A DNA stretch of 64,000 nucleotides from Candidatus Edwardsbacteria bacterium RifOxyA12_full_54_48 (GCA_001777915.1 MFFN01000004.1:475632-539631), one strand, 5' to 3'. Counted from the stretch's first letter, positions 43,944 through 53,523 are shown. The notes: a model not told the origin generated them from the sequence alone. Translations and numbers: made by a program.

Positions 43944-45404
43944 TTAGCTTGGTTTAGATAATAATTTTATTCCCGATGTAATTCTTCCGATAGTCTCCTC
44001 TTTTCCCAGCACCTCCGCCAGGTCAATGGCCCCGCCGGGCGAGCTTTCCTTGCCGGATAGGGCGGTGCGTATGGGCCACAGCATCTGCCCGGTCTTCAGC
44101 CCCTTTTGTTCTATCAATTTAAAAAGCGTATCATGTATGGCCTGGTGCTCCCAGCTTCCCAACTTCTCCAGTTCGGACAGGGCCAATTTCAGCGACTCCA
44201 GCGAAACGGCCGGGTCGGTCTTCATCTTCTTGTTCACGTAAAGCGAAACATCGTATTCCGGCAGGGTGTCTATAAAATCCACAATGGCCGGTATGTCGCT
44301 CAATACTTCAGTTCTCAATTGAACCAGCTTGCTGAGTTTAAGAAGATCGATATCCGTTCTTTTAATGGCCTTCTGGTAGTAGGGCATTGCCATCTGGTTG
44401 AACTGCTCGGGGGCCAGCTTGCGGATATACTCGGCGTTCATCCACTTCAGCTTGTCGGGATCGAAGATGGCCGGAGAATTATTCAGCCCGGAGACCGAGA
44501 ATATCTGCTTTAACTCATCCAGCGAGAAGATCTCCCGGTCATCCTTGGGATTCCAGCCCAGCAGGGCAATATAATTGACAATGGCCTCCTTGAGATATCC
44601 CTGGTGGTAAAAATCCTCGAAGGAGGCGTCGCCCTCCCGCTTGGAGAGCTTTTTGCCGGCGGCCTTCATGATCAGCGGCAGATGGATGTAGGCCGGGATC
44701 TCCCAGCCCATGGCCTGGTAGATCAGATTGTATTTCGGCGCTGAAGAAAGATATTCGCTGCCCCGGATGACGTGGGATATCTGCATCAGGTGGTCGTCCA
44801 CCACGTTGGCGAAATTGTAGGTGGGCAGGCCATCCGATTTGAGCAGGATGCCGTCCTCCAGGGTGTCGTTCTCCACCGTCACCGAACCGTAGACCATATC
44901 CTGGAAGGTGGTCGTTCCTCCGCGGGGGATCCTCTGCCGCACCACACAGGGTTCGCCGCTGGCAGCCCGCTTTTGGGCCTCGGCCGGAGCGATCTCCCGG
45001 CAGGGGTCCTGATATTTGAAGACGGTCTCCTTGCCCCCGGCTTCTTTGCGCAAAGACTCCAATTTTTCCTTGCTGCAGAAGCAGTAGTAGGCCCCGCCCC
45101 GGGAGATCAACTTTTCGGCCCATTCCTTGTAGATGCCCTTGCGCTGGCTCTGGACATACGGTCCGAATGGTCCGCCGATATCCGGCCCCTCGTCATGTTC
45201 CAGGCCCACCAGGTTCAGGGTATTATAGATCACTTCGACCGACCCCTCCACCAGGCGCTCCTGGTCGGTGTCCTCGATCCGCAGGATGAACTGGCCGTTC
45301 CTGGCGCGGGCGATCAGGTAGGCATACAGGGCGGTCCGTAAATTGCCGATATGCATGTAGCCGGTGGGGCTGGGGGCGAAGCGGGTCCTTACTGGTATTG
45401 GCAT
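43944..45404 (-). CDS. gltX: Glutamyl-tRNA synthetase
   Basis: A class I synthetase charging tRNA-Glu. 486 residues, normal. TRFAPSPTGYMHIGN carries the HIGH equivalent HIGN (18-21); the KMSKS equivalent is KLSKREG. The zinc-type cysteines YCFCSKEKLE and YQDPCRE are present. It lies upstream of the TonB receptor gene on the same strand. Confidence 0.96.
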   Translation of the reverse strand: MPIPVRTRFAPSPTGYMHIGNLRTALYAYLIARARNGQFILRIEDTDQERLVEGSVEVIYNTLNLVGLEHDEGPDIGGPFGPYVQSQRKGIYKEWAEKLISRGGAYYCFCSKEKLESLRKEAGGKETVFKYQDPCREIAPAEAQKRAASGEPCVVRQRIPRGGTTTFQDMVYGSVTVENDTLEDGILLKSDGLPTYNFANVVDDHLMQISHVIRGSEYLSSAPKYNLIYQAMGWEIPAYIHLPLIMKAAGKKLSKREGDASFEDFYHQGYLKEAIVNYIALLGWNPKDDREIFSLDELKQIFSVSGLNNSPAIFDPDKLKWMNAEYIRKLAPEQFNQMAMPYYQKAIKRTDIDLLKLSKLVQLRTEVLSDIPAIVDFIDTLPEYDVSLYVNKKMKTDPAVSLESLKLALSELEKLGSWEHQAIHDTLFKLIEQKGLKTGQMLWPIRTALSGKESSPGGAIDLAEVLGKEETIGRITSGIKLLSKPS

Positions 45405-45482
45405 AAAGTGGAATGAACTCTTTCTGAAATTTTGGTTTATAACTTATCAAACCGAACGATCAATGGCGGTCATTTTGTTTTT

Positions 45483-45566
45483 GTCATTCCTGCGGAAGCA
45501 GGAATCCACGTTTTTCAGGATTCCCGCCGGAGTTAACTTTTGGATGCCTGCCTGCGCAGGCATGAC
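45483..45566. repeat. REP-like palindromic element
   Basis: Starts GTCATTCCTGCGGAAGCAGG, contains GGATTCCCGCC and ends GCCTGCGCAGGCATGAC (written in part). It is the simpler relative of the element at 28093-28201. Confidence 0.6.
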
Positions 45567-45631
45567 GGGAGGCGGGTATGACAATATAATAGAAATGCGC
45601 TTATATAGAGAAGGGGACCAGATCGGTTGGG

Positions 45632-46108
45632 TTATCTATTCCGCGATATCAGGTAATAAACATTGGCGATCACCGCCAGGTCGGCCACAAAGCCGATGGC
45701 GTCCTTCCAGAAGAACCGGGCGTTGCGCGGGATCATCACGGTATCGCCGGGCTTCAGGGCCGGAATGGCAACCTGCTTGGTGCTGTTAAGGTATTTGTCG
45801 ATATTTATCTTCTGGTTGAGCCGTTTGGCTCCATCGTGGCTCGACAGCCTGACCCGGGAGAGGGCGGCATACTGGGTGGGGCCGCCGGCCCGGGACATAA
45901 GGTCCAGCACCGTCGAGCCGTCCGGCACCCGGTACATGCCGGGACTGTTGACCTCGCCCCAGACGTGCACCTCTATCAGCAGGCGCTGGCCGGCGTCCAT
46001 GTAGAACTCCTCCTTTTTGAAGGAGGGGGCATCCTGGGCCATGATAAAGGATGAGCCCGGGATCGTAACCACCAGAGAAAGTATCGCTAGTTTGACCATC
46101 AGTTTCAT
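45632..46108 (-). CDS. Small exported SLBB-domain protein
   Basis: 158 residues from ATG 46108 (GGGGTG seven bases upstream; a GTG nine bases earlier is possible). Signal peptide (LAILSLVVTIPGSSFIMAQ), one SLBB domain (EVHVWGEVNSPGMYRVPDGS, VLDLMSRAGGPTQYAALSRV) and a C-terminal hydrophobic stretch (IGFVADLAVIANVYYLIS). SLBB domains occur in Wza-type polysaccharide exporters, but the Poly_export domain is missing, so this is a minimal relative. It may work with the Wzc-like protein at 5577, though 40 kb apart. AT content is ordinary. Confidence 0.82.
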   Translation of the reverse strand: MKLMVKLAILSLVVTIPGSSFIMAQDAPSFKKEEFYMDAGQRLLIEVHVWGEVNSPGMYRVPDGSTVLDLMSRAGGPTQYAALSRVRLSSHDGAKRLNQKINIDKYLNSTKQVAIPALKPGDTVMIPRNARFFWKDAIGFVADLAVIANVYYLISRNR

Positions 46109-46210
46109 ATTTAACACCCCGCTTGAGTTTCAAATATATTTCACCGCAAAGAACCGATGCAGCCGTTATCGGATCCCTGCGGTGAATCGAAATGACCGAT
46201 ATCTGTATTG

Positions 46211-47932
46211 TTAGCCCTTGATCTTCTTCAGGCGGTCCTTGGCCTTGGCCAGGTAATCCTTGGCCTTGGCGTGTCCGGGATCGGATTTTAAAAGCTGCTG
46301 GAAGGTCTTGACTGCCTGGTCGTATTCCTCGTTCATATACTGCTTGACGCCGGTCTTGTAAAGATCGGTGATCTGGTCGGCCGAAAGTTTGGCCGAGGCG
46401 GCCGGCTTGGGCGCTGCGGCTTTGGGTTTTTCGACGGCCGCTGGCTGGAGGGCTGTTTTCCTGGTGACGGCCGGTTTGGCCGGCGGCGCGGCCGGGGCGG
46501 AGACCGCCGGGGGCTGGTATGTCCGGCGGGCGGTGGTATTATAAGCCACCGGGGCGGCAGCGATGGGCTGCAGGGCCAGTTCGTTTACGGCATCCTTGCG
46601 GTCCCTGGCGGCCACCTCTATGCTTTGCGAGCGGTACCCCTCGGCAGAGATGGACAGGCTGTACTTCCCCGGGGGCGCCTGGGTATTGTACTCCCCGGTC
46701 CGGGGATCGGAGCTGAATTCCGGCAGGTCCTTGCCCACGAAACTGAAGCTGGCCGCCACGGGCTGGCCGGTGGCGGCATCGACCACCGTGCCCTTGATGG
46801 TGCCCAGTTTGCGCTTGAGGGTCAGGTCCCATTTTTCCTTCTTGCCCGGCTCCACCTTGATCTTTCTCTCCAGCCAGCGGTAGCCGTTGGCGTAGATGTG
46901 GATCTTATAATCGCCCGGCGGCAGCTCGGTCAGGTATTTGCCGATATCATCGCTGACGGACCCCGGGAGCCCGGCCCCGGGGAAGGTGATCATGCCCTTC
47001 ATGGGCACCCCGGTGTCACGGTCCTTGATCATCCCGGCGATGGCCCCGGTGATCACCCCGGAGATGGCCCGGCCGGCGCTGGCCGGAAAGTCCAGCCCCA
47101 GATTGATCTGCCAGGGGGCCGAGGCCCTGGTCAGGCCGATGTCGGCCGACAGGGATATGCCCAGGATGTCCAGCGGGACATAATGGATGCCGGGGGTGAA
47201 CCGGGCCTCGGTGCGGTCATAGCCCCGGCCCGAAAGCACCAGGGAATCCGGCAGGGAATCCTTGGCCGAGCCCATCCGCAGTTCGGACGAGACCTCGGCA
47301 AAGGCGGAAAACTTCTGGCTGAAGCCGTATTCGTATCCCGCCCCGGCCGGGACCTGGGGCCGCTGGTCGCCCCGGGTCAGAAAGCCCAGGTTGGCATACA
47401 GGGTGGACTGCCTGAGGTTTATATCGCCCAATATCTTGGCCCCAAAATCCAGCTGGCCGGTCTGGGACGGTCCGTCGTCATATTTATCCTTGTCCACGGG
47501 AACCGAGATGATGGGCATTATTCCCAGATCCACCATTTGGTCGGCCAGGGCCAGGCTGTACTTGCCGGAGATGGTGATGTCGCCGGGACAGCCCAGGGTG
47601 TTGTCCAGGCCCTCGCCGCCCGGGCTGGTGATGGTCCACTGCTCGCCGTGGGCCACTCCGCTCAGCAGCAGCGACATGTTTGGCAGGGGGGCAAAGCTCA
47701 AAAGCTGGTAGCTCCAGATGTCGTTGTAGGAGTTTTCGGCCCCGGCCAGATAGGAGACCCTCTGCTGGCCGTAGCTGGAGAATGAATTCACCGTGCGATA
47801 GCCGAACATCGAGCCGGTCTTGGCCGATTGCAGATGCACCAGCCCCGGCCCGCCGATGATCGGGAACCGGGCGGCCCAGGAGAGCGCTGCCGTGAGGGCC
47901 AGCACCACGGTCAGGCGGAATAATAATTTCAT
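46211..47932 (-). CDS. Outer-membrane protein: barrel-like region, two carboxypeptidase-regulatory domains, TPR tail (paralogue 2)
   Basis: 573 residues. A signal peptide (MKLLFRLTVVLALTAALSWA) precedes a beta-rich region (about 20-300; GGPGLVHLQSAK, VDLGIMPIISVPVD, FLTRGDQRPQVPAGAGYEYG), two Ig-like carboxypeptidase-regulatory domains (about 300-385 and 385-460), an Ala/Pro/Lys linker and a terminal TPR pair (YKTGVKQYMNEEYDQAVKTF). It is a tandem paralogue of the next gene (spacing nine bases), with the same order throughout. The barrel suggests outer-membrane insertion; a role in assembly or adhesion is possible but unproven. Confidence 0.8.
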   Translation of the reverse strand: MKLLFRLTVVLALTAALSWAARFPIIGGPGLVHLQSAKTGSMFGYRTVNSFSSYGQQRVSYLAGAENSYNDIWSYQLLSFAPLPNMSLLLSGVAHGEQWTITSPGGEGLDNTLGCPGDITISGKYSLALADQMVDLGIMPIISVPVDKDKYDDGPSQTGQLDFGAKILGDINLRQSTLYANLGFLTRGDQRPQVPAGAGYEYGFSQKFSAFAEVSSELRMGSAKDSLPDSLVLSGRGYDRTEARFTPGIHYVPLDILGISLSADIGLTRASAPWQINLGLDFPASAGRAISGVITGAIAGMIKDRDTGVPMKGMITFPGAGLPGSVSDDIGKYLTELPPGDYKIHIYANGYRWLERKIKVEPGKKEKWDLTLKRKLGTIKGTVVDAATGQPVAASFSFVGKDLPEFSSDPRTGEYNTQAPPGKYSLSISAEGYRSQSIEVAARDRKDAVNELALQPIAAAPVAYNTTARRTYQPPAVSAPAAPPAKPAVTRKTALQPAAVEKPKAAAPKPAASAKLSADQITDLYKTGVKQYMNEEYDQAVKTFQQLLKSDPGHAKAKDYLAKAKDRLKKIKG

Positions 47933-47941
47933 AAAAAGGAA

Positions 47942-49600
47942 CTATCCTCTAATTTTCTTCAAGCGTTCCTGGCTCTTTTTCAGATAATCCCGGGCCTTGG
48001 TATTCCCGGGGTCGGACGCCAGCAGCTTCTTGAAGGTGGCCACGGCCTTGTCGTATTCTTCGCTCATGTACTGCTTGACCCCGGTCTTATAAAGGGAGGC
48101 CACCTCCTCGGGGTTTAAGCCGGGCGCCTTGGGAGCCGGCTTTCTTTCCGGTTTGGGCTTTGCCACCACAGCCACCGGCGGCTTGGCCGGTTTCTGAACC
48201 ACCGCCGGCTGGACCGGCTTGGGCTTGGGAATGGGCTGCAGGACGATATTCTGAACGGATTCTTGCTTGTCGGTCAGGCTGATGCTGGCCTGAAAAGGCT
48301 GATAGCCGTCGGCGGCCACGCGTAGGTCGTATTTCTTGGGGGCGGCCAGGGTCAAGCTGAAACCGCCGGTAGCCTGGTCGTTGTGGTATCTGTCTCCGTT
48401 CCCGTTCAGGGTGATCACGGCCGGCACCGGCCGGCCGGTGCCGGCATCGGCCACCTGGCCCTTGATGATGCCCTCCCGGGGGCTGAGGGTCAGGTCCCAG
48501 GACTGCGATTCGCCGGATTTGACCTCCAGCTTCCGGTCAACCGTCCGGAAACCGTTGGCCATCACCTTGATATTATAGGTGCCGGGATTAAGTTTTAACT
48601 GATAGCTTCCGTTGGGCTGGCTGACCACCGCCGGCATATCGGTGCCGGGGAAGCTGATCATGCCCCTGATCGGCTGGTTGGTCTGGCGGTGTTTTATCAG
48701 GCCGGCGATGGTCCCGGGCATGATGATGGATCTGATAAGTCCGGCGGCGGCCGGAAAATCCAGCCCCAGAACCAACTGCCAGGAAGGAGTGGCCCTGGTC
48801 AGCCCGATGTCGGCGGCCAGGTTTACTCCCAATAAGGGAAGCGGCACAAAACGAAGCCCCGGGGTTATCCGGGCTTCGGTGCGATCGAAGCCCCGCCCGG
48901 AAAGTATCAAGGAATCCGGCAGGGAATCTTTCTTGGAGCCGATCCGCAGTTCGGCCGAGGTTTCCATGAAGGCCGAGAAGCGGTTGTTTATTTCATAATT
49001 GACACCCAGCCCGGCCGGCACCTGGGGGCGCTGGTCGCCGCGGGTCAAGAAACCCACGTTCACCAGGATGCTCATTTTATCCCGGGCCATATCTGTCAGC
49101 AGCTTGCCGCCGAAATCCACCTGGCCGGTCTGAGACGGGGAATCCTGAAATTTCTCTTTATCCATCGGAATGGTGACCATCGGCATAAAGGCCAGATCAA
49201 CCATGCCGTCATAAAGCTGGAGGCCGTATTTGGCGGCTATGGTAAAATCGCCGGGGCAGCCCAGGGTATTGTCCAGGCTGTCTCCGCCCGGGCTTTTTAT
49301 GCTCCATTGCTCGGCATGGGCCAGGCCCACCACCATAAACGCCAGGTTATCCATCGGCGAATAGTTCACCAGGTTGTAGCTCCACAGGTCGTTATATGAA
49401 TTATCGTCGCCCGGCAGATACGATACTTTCTGACCGCCGTAATTGGTGATGGTATTGAAGCTTCTGAAGCCAAAGCCCTGTCCGGCCTTGGCCGACTGCA
49501 GATGGATCAGGCCCGGGCCGCCCAGCAGGGGGAAACGGGCGGCCTGCGCGGCGGGCAGCGTCAGAAACAGGGATATTGTGATCAATAGATATTTTTTCAT
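47942..49600 (-). CDS. Outer-membrane protein: barrel-like region, two carboxypeptidase-regulatory domains, TPR tail (paralogue 1)
   Basis: 552 residues, transcribed first of the pair. Signal peptide (KKYLLITISLFLTLPAAQA), beta-rich part (GGPGLIHLQSAKAGQGFGF, LDNTLGCPGDFTIAAKYG, DLAFMPMVTIPMDKEK), two regulatory-like domains (GLIKHRQTNQPIRGMISFPG and GIIKGQVADAGTGRPVPAV), a Pro/Lys-rich linker (PKPKPVQPAVVQKPAKPP) and a C-terminal TPR (YKTGVKQYMSEEYDKAVATF). GGAGACGG precedes the ATG. The matching order with its downstream neighbour shows recent or selected duplication. Confidence 0.8.
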   Translation of the reverse strand: MKKYLLITISLFLTLPAAQAARFPLLGGPGLIHLQSAKAGQGFGFRSFNTITNYGGQKVSYLPGDDNSYNDLWSYNLVNYSPMDNLAFMVVGLAHAEQWSIKSPGGDSLDNTLGCPGDFTIAAKYGLQLYDGMVDLAFMPMVTIPMDKEKFQDSPSQTGQVDFGGKLLTDMARDKMSILVNVGFLTRGDQRPQVPAGLGVNYEINNRFSAFMETSAELRIGSKKDSLPDSLILSGRGFDRTEARITPGLRFVPLPLLGVNLAADIGLTRATPSWQLVLGLDFPAAAGLIRSIIMPGTIAGLIKHRQTNQPIRGMISFPGTDMPAVVSQPNGSYQLKLNPGTYNIKVMANGFRTVDRKLEVKSGESQSWDLTLSPREGIIKGQVADAGTGRPVPAVITLNGNGDRYHNDQATGGFSLTLAAPKKYDLRVAADGYQPFQASISLTDKQESVQNIVLQPIPKPKPVQPAVVQKPAKPPVAVVAKPKPERKPAPKAPGLNPEEVASLYKTGVKQYMSEEYDKAVATFKKLLASDPGNTKARDYLKKSQERLKKIRG

Positions 49601-49720
49601 GGTCCGTCTCCAAAATAGGGGTTGAGGGGCAAATGCCCCTTTGGGTTGTATGGAAAAATTACATAAAATACTACAACCCGAGTATCATAGATTAGCACAT
49701 TTAGGCAATAAATGTCAATA

Positions 49721-49748
49721 TTGTTGACAAAATAAATTGCTTTATAAT
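49721..49748 (+). promoter_or_regulatory. Putative promoter for mnmE
   Basis: A perfect TATAAT at 49743-49748. TTGTTG at 49721-49726 is 16 bases upstream; TTGACA at 49724-49729 is only 13 away. The first pairing is the likelier functional one. Confidence 0.4.
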
Positions 49749-49845
49749 AAGAACTTGCGTTTTTTCAGGATGGTCATTAATTTCTTGATTTTAATCCGAA
49801 GTTCCAGTATCATTAAACTCTATGGACCGCCACTTTATAGATGTG

Positions 49846-51204
49846 ATGAAATCGAACCACACCATAGCCGCCATAGCCACCGGCCCGGGGCCGGCCGCCC
49901 TGGCCATGATCAGGATCTCCGGCTCGGATTCGGCCCGGATCGGCGACGCCATTTTCACCGGGAGCCTGAAACCATCGGCGATGGAAAGCCATTTACTGCA
50001 TTACGGCCACATCGTCGATGCCGGTGGAGCCCGGCTTGACGAGGCCATGCTGGTGGTTTTAAGGCCGCCGCATTCCTTCACCGCCGAGCAGATGGTGGAG
50101 ATCACCTGCCACGGGGGTGGGGCGGCGGCCGGAGCGGTCCTGGAGGCGGCCCTGGCGGCCGGCGCCCGGCCGGCCCGGCCGGGGGAGTTCTCGTTGCGGG
50201 CCTTTCTCAACGGACGGATAGACCTGGCCCAGGCCGAGGCGGTGTGCGACATCATCAATGCCCGGACCGGCACCGCCGCCCGGGCCGCGCTGGAAAGGCT
50301 CTCCGGGGGTCTCTCCCGCAAGATCGCCGCCGTCAGGGAGAGCCTGCTGGATGCGGCCGCCTTGGTGGAGTCCCTGATAGACTTTCCCGAGGAGGATATT
50401 CCTCCGGCCGAATCCGGCAAATTGATAAATGATATCGACCGGGCAAGGGAGCAGATCGCCAGGGTCCTGGCCGGCAGCAAAGCCGCCATGGTATTAAAGG
50501 ACGGGGCCCGGGTGGTCATCGCCGGCCGGCCCAACGTCGGCAAATCCAGCCTGTTCAACATGCTGCTTAAAGAAGAGAAGGCCATCGTCACCGAAACCCC
50601 CGGAACGACCAGAGATGTGCTGGAGGGCTGGATAGACATCGGGGGCATCCCCGTCCGCCTGTTCGATACCGCCGGCCTCAGGGATACGCTCGATGAGATC
50701 GAGTCCCATGGCATGGAACGGGCCCGGGGCAAGCTGGAGCAGGCCGACCTGGTGCTGTTGGTGCTGGACGGGACCGGGCCGATGGACCAGGAGGATGAAA
50801 AGCTTTTATCCCAAACCGAAAAATATGCCCGTTTGATCCTGGTGAACAAATGCGACCTGTCGCAATCTCTGGTGAACGGCACTGGCGGATCGTGGCTGAA
50901 GATATCGGCCGTCACCGAAGAAGGTTTGCCGGAACTGGAGTCTTCCATTGTGGCCCGGCTTACCGACGGACAGGGCATCGAGCCCGGGGCCGCCTCGGCC
51001 GCCAATGCCCGGCAGGCGCAGCTGATGGGGGAATGCCTGAAGCACCTGGAAGTCGCCAGAAATGGCCTACAGCAGAAGCTGTCTTACGATCTTTTGGCCA
51101 GCGATCTCAAGGCCGCCATCGATGCTTTGGGCCAGATAACCGGCCAGACCATAGGCGATGATATTCTGGACAGGATCTTCGAAAAATTCTGCATAGGCAA
51201 GTGA
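49846..51204 (+). CDS. mnmE: tRNA uridine-5-carboxymethylaminomethyl modification GTPase
   Basis: With MnmG it modifies wobble uridine 34 of several tRNAs. 452 residues from ATG 49846; ATG 49822 would add eight. The start SNHTIAAIATGPGPAALAMI matches the family N-terminus with the shorter choice. The central helical part includes the GTPase inset: GRPNVGKSSLFN (about 226-237), DTAGLRDT and NKCD. The protein ends in FCIGK, the conserved C-terminal Cys motif. No MnmG in the window. Confidence 0.96.
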   Translation: MKSNHTIAAIATGPGPAALAMIRISGSDSARIGDAIFTGSLKPSAMESHLLHYGHIVDAGGARLDEAMLVVLRPPHSFTAEQMVEITCHGGGAAAGAVLEAALAAGARPARPGEFSLRAFLNGRIDLAQAEAVCDIINARTGTAARAALERLSGGLSRKIAAVRESLLDAAALVESLIDFPEEDIPPAESGKLINDIDRAREQIARVLAGSKAAMVLKDGARVVIAGRPNVGKSSLFNMLLKEEKAIVTETPGTTRDVLEGWIDIGGIPVRLFDTAGLRDTLDEIESHGMERARGKLEQADLVLLVLDGTGPMDQEDEKLLSQTEKYARLILVNKCDLSQSLVNGTGGSWLKISAVTEEGLPELESSIVARLTDGQGIEPGAASAANARQAQLMGECLKHLEVARNGLQQKLSYDLLASDLKAAIDALGQITGQTIGDDILDRIFEKFCIGK

Positions 51205-51278
51205 CAATAGTTATTCGTTAATGGTTGATAGGGATATTTTTGCGAAATAAAAAGCAACATAATTAAAGGAGGAAAGCA

Positions 51279-52160
51279 ATGAAACGCCTGGCACGTTCAC
51301 TGATCTTAGCCATCATGGCCGCTCCCTCACTGTTGCTGGCCGAGCCATGGCAGGCCACCCTGGACGCCAACCTGCTGGCCACCCAGAACGCCTACAGCAA
51401 CAGCTGGACCGGCGGGGAGGCCGGGGCCCTGTCCTGGGCCACCAACTGGAATTTTGTGGGGCAGAGACAGTTCAACGCCAGATGGCACAGCAAGAACACC
51501 ATCAAGCTGGCCTTCGGACAGACCCACAGCCAGGAGCAGGAGAGCAAGCGCTGGATGAAGCCGGTCAAATCCACCGACCTGATCGATTTCGAATCTATGT
51601 GGCGGATGACCCTGGGGCTGTTCGTTGACCCCTTCGCCGCGGTCCGGCTGGAGTCGCAGTTCCTGGACGCCAGCCAGCCCGATAATATCCGTTACGGCAA
51701 CCCCCTGAAATTCACCGAGAGTTTGGGCGCGGCCAAATCCCTCTTCAAGGAGAAGGACCGCGAACTGACCTTCCGGCTGGGCGCGGCCCTCCACCAGGAG
51801 GCCAACCGGGGGGTGATCATTGATCTGGCCGGAACCAAACAGGATTTTTCCAGCAACAACGGCGGCGCCGAGTTCGTGGCCGACTACAAGACCCCGGTGG
51901 GTTCCGACAAGATATCCTTTGCCAGCAAGATGACGGTCTACAAGGCGGTGTTCAGTTCCCAGAAGGATGAATTGGCCGGGCTGCCCGGCCAGGATTACTG
52001 GAAACAGCCGGACGTCGGCTGGGAGAACACCCTGGTGGCCAATATCAGCAAATACCTGATGGTCAACCTTTACCTGCAGATGCTGTACGACAAGGAGGTG
52101 GACCTGCGGACCCGGTTCAAGCAGACCCTGTCGCTGGGATTGACCTATTCCATCAAATAA
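51279..52160 (+). CDS. DUF3078-type exported protein
   Basis: 293 residues, signal peptide (MKRLARSLILAIMAAPSLLL) and a beta-rich mature part typical of DUF3078: NLLATQNAYSNSWTGGEAGA, WHSKNTIKLAFGQTHSQ and a final strand TLSLGLTYSIK. An outer-membrane-associated barrel is likely. The ribosome site AAAGGAGG is excellent. mscL follows after 21 bases. Function unknown. Confidence 0.82.
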   Translation: MKRLARSLILAIMAAPSLLLAEPWQATLDANLLATQNAYSNSWTGGEAGALSWATNWNFVGQRQFNARWHSKNTIKLAFGQTHSQEQESKRWMKPVKSTDLIDFESMWRMTLGLFVDPFAAVRLESQFLDASQPDNIRYGNPLKFTESLGAAKSLFKEKDRELTFRLGAALHQEANRGVIIDLAGTKQDFSSNNGGAEFVADYKTPVGSDKISFASKMTVYKAVFSSQKDELAGLPGQDYWKQPDVGWENTLVANISKYLMVNLYLQMLYDKEVDLRTRFKQTLSLGLTYSIK

Positions 52161-52181
52161 TTTTTTAAAAGGATAAAGACC

Positions 52182-52643
52182 ATGTTCAAAGAATTCAAAG
52201 AATTCGCCCTGCGGGGCAACGTGCTGGACCTGGCGGTGGCGGTGATCATCGGCGGGGCCTTCGGCAAGATCGTGTCCTCCATGGTCAACGACATCATCAT
52301 GCCCCCCATCGGGCGGCTGATGGGCAAGATGGATTTCAGCCAGCTGGTGATACCGTTGGCCAGGCCGCAGGGCATGGAATTCACCAAGATCACCCTAAAA
52401 TCCGCCACCGAAGCCAATATTGCGGTCATCAAGATCGGCCTGTTCATCAACAATGTGATCGATTTTGCCATCGTGGCCTTGGTGATATTCCTGGTGATCC
52501 GGCTGGTCAACAAGCTCAAGAAGCAGCCGGTCCCGGTTCCGGCCCAGCCCACCACCAAGGAGTGCCCGTTCTGCTTCTCGGCCATAGCCCTCAAGGCGGT
52601 GCGCTGCCCCAACTGCACCTCGGAGATCAAGCTTCCGGCGTAG
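52182..52643 (+). CDS. mscL: Large-conductance mechanosensitive channel with C-terminal zinc ribbon
   Basis: A pentameric channel that opens under membrane tension to release solutes during hypo-osmotic shock. 153 residues: helix 1 and the pore ([20 protein letters not shown]), the loop [17 protein letters not shown] and helix 2 ([20 protein letters not shown]). The cytoplasmic end carries an added zinc ribbon, CPFC (Cys128, Cys131) and CPNC (Cys142, Cys145), separated by ten residues. Zinc ribbons at this spot are seen in some MscL proteins, but the usual E. coli form lacks it. The metal site may tune gating or hold the cytoplasmic bundle (inference). Confidence 0.95.
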   Translation: MFKEFKEFALRGNVLDLAVAVIIGGAFGKIVSSMVNDIIMPPIGRLMGKMDFSQLVIPLARPQGMEFTKITLKSATEANIAVIKIGLFINNVIDFAIVALVIFLVIRLVNKLKKQPVPVPAQPTTKECPFCFSAIALKAVRCPNCTSEIKLPA

Positions 52644-52692
52644 AACGATGGTATCATTGAATATACCGAAGCATAAACCGCTTTAGGAGATT

Positions 52693-53466
52693 ATGCCTTT
52701 TACCGCCGCCCATCCCGCCATGATCCTGCCCATCAAGGCCAGATGGCCGAAATATTTCAGCCTGACCGCTTTGGTGGTGGGCAGCATGGCCCCGGATTTC
52801 GAGTTCTTCATCCGCTTCTATCCGCTGCGGGGGCCGGGCCATACCCTGCTGGGATCGCTGTATTTCAACCTGCCGCTGGTATTCCTGACGGCGCTGTTGT
52901 TCCATTATGTGGTGAAAAAACCCCTGATATATTGCCTGCCGGGATCCCTGGGCAGCCGTTTTTATGCGATGGCCGGGGACAGATGGTCCATCGCCACCCC
53001 CAGGAATTTTCTGGTCTTCACCTATTCAGCCCTAGCCGGCATGCTGACCCATTTCTTTCTGGACGCCTTCACCCACCCTTTGCAGATGTTCAGGGATCTG
53101 GCGCCGGTTTTGATGAGCCACCTTTTCACCATTCGTTTTTACGGTGCGGAATATAAAGTGCCGGCCCATAATGCCATTCATCTGGCGGTGACGGCCATCG
53201 GCCTGGGGGTGATCCTTTATTACATCATGAAATTGAAACCGGCCGCGGCCGGAGAGAAAAGAAGGATCGGACAGCTTTTCAAGTGGGCCTATTGGGGCTT
53301 TGGCCTGGCCCTGGCGGTAGCCATCACGGTCCTGCGCACCATTCAGATCAGGGGCCGCCCGGGGATCGGGTTTTTCGAGCACTACGGGGTCACCTTCCTG
53401 AGCGGTTTGATACTGGGATTCCTGGCGGTATCCCTGGTTTACAGGGCTTTCCGGGAATTTCGATAG
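52693..53466 (+). CDS. DUF4184-type membrane protein
   Basis: 257 residues, about six membrane segments. The opening MPFTAAHPAMILPI and MAPDFEFFIRFYPLRGPGH are the DUF4184 signature: histidines and acidic residues that resemble a metal-dependent hydrolase-like site in membrane proteins (compare YdjM/PlsC-unrelated families). TAGGAGA precedes the ATG. A terminator follows at 53496. Function unknown. Confidence 0.85.
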   Translation: MPFTAAHPAMILPIKARWPKYFSLTALVVGSMAPDFEFFIRFYPLRGPGHTLLGSLYFNLPLVFLTALLFHYVVKKPLIYCLPGSLGSRFYAMAGDRWSIATPRNFLVFTYSALAGMLTHFFLDAFTHPLQMFRDLAPVLMSHLFTIRFYGAEYKVPAHNAIHLAVTAIGLGVILYYIMKLKPAAAGEKRRIGQLFKWAYWGFGLALAVAITVLRTIQIRGRPGIGFFEHYGVTFLSGLILGFLAVSLVYRAFREFR

Positions 53467-53495
53467 CCCGGATCAGGGGCCACGGCCTGAAGCGA

Positions 53496-53523
53496 AAGCA
53501 AGCCAAATTTCGGCTTGCTTTTT
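53496..53523 (+). terminator. Rho-independent terminator after the DUF4184 gene
   Basis: Stem AAGCAAGCC (53496-53504), loop of seven bases, stem GGCTTGCTT (53512-53520), then TTT. Confidence 0.85.
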
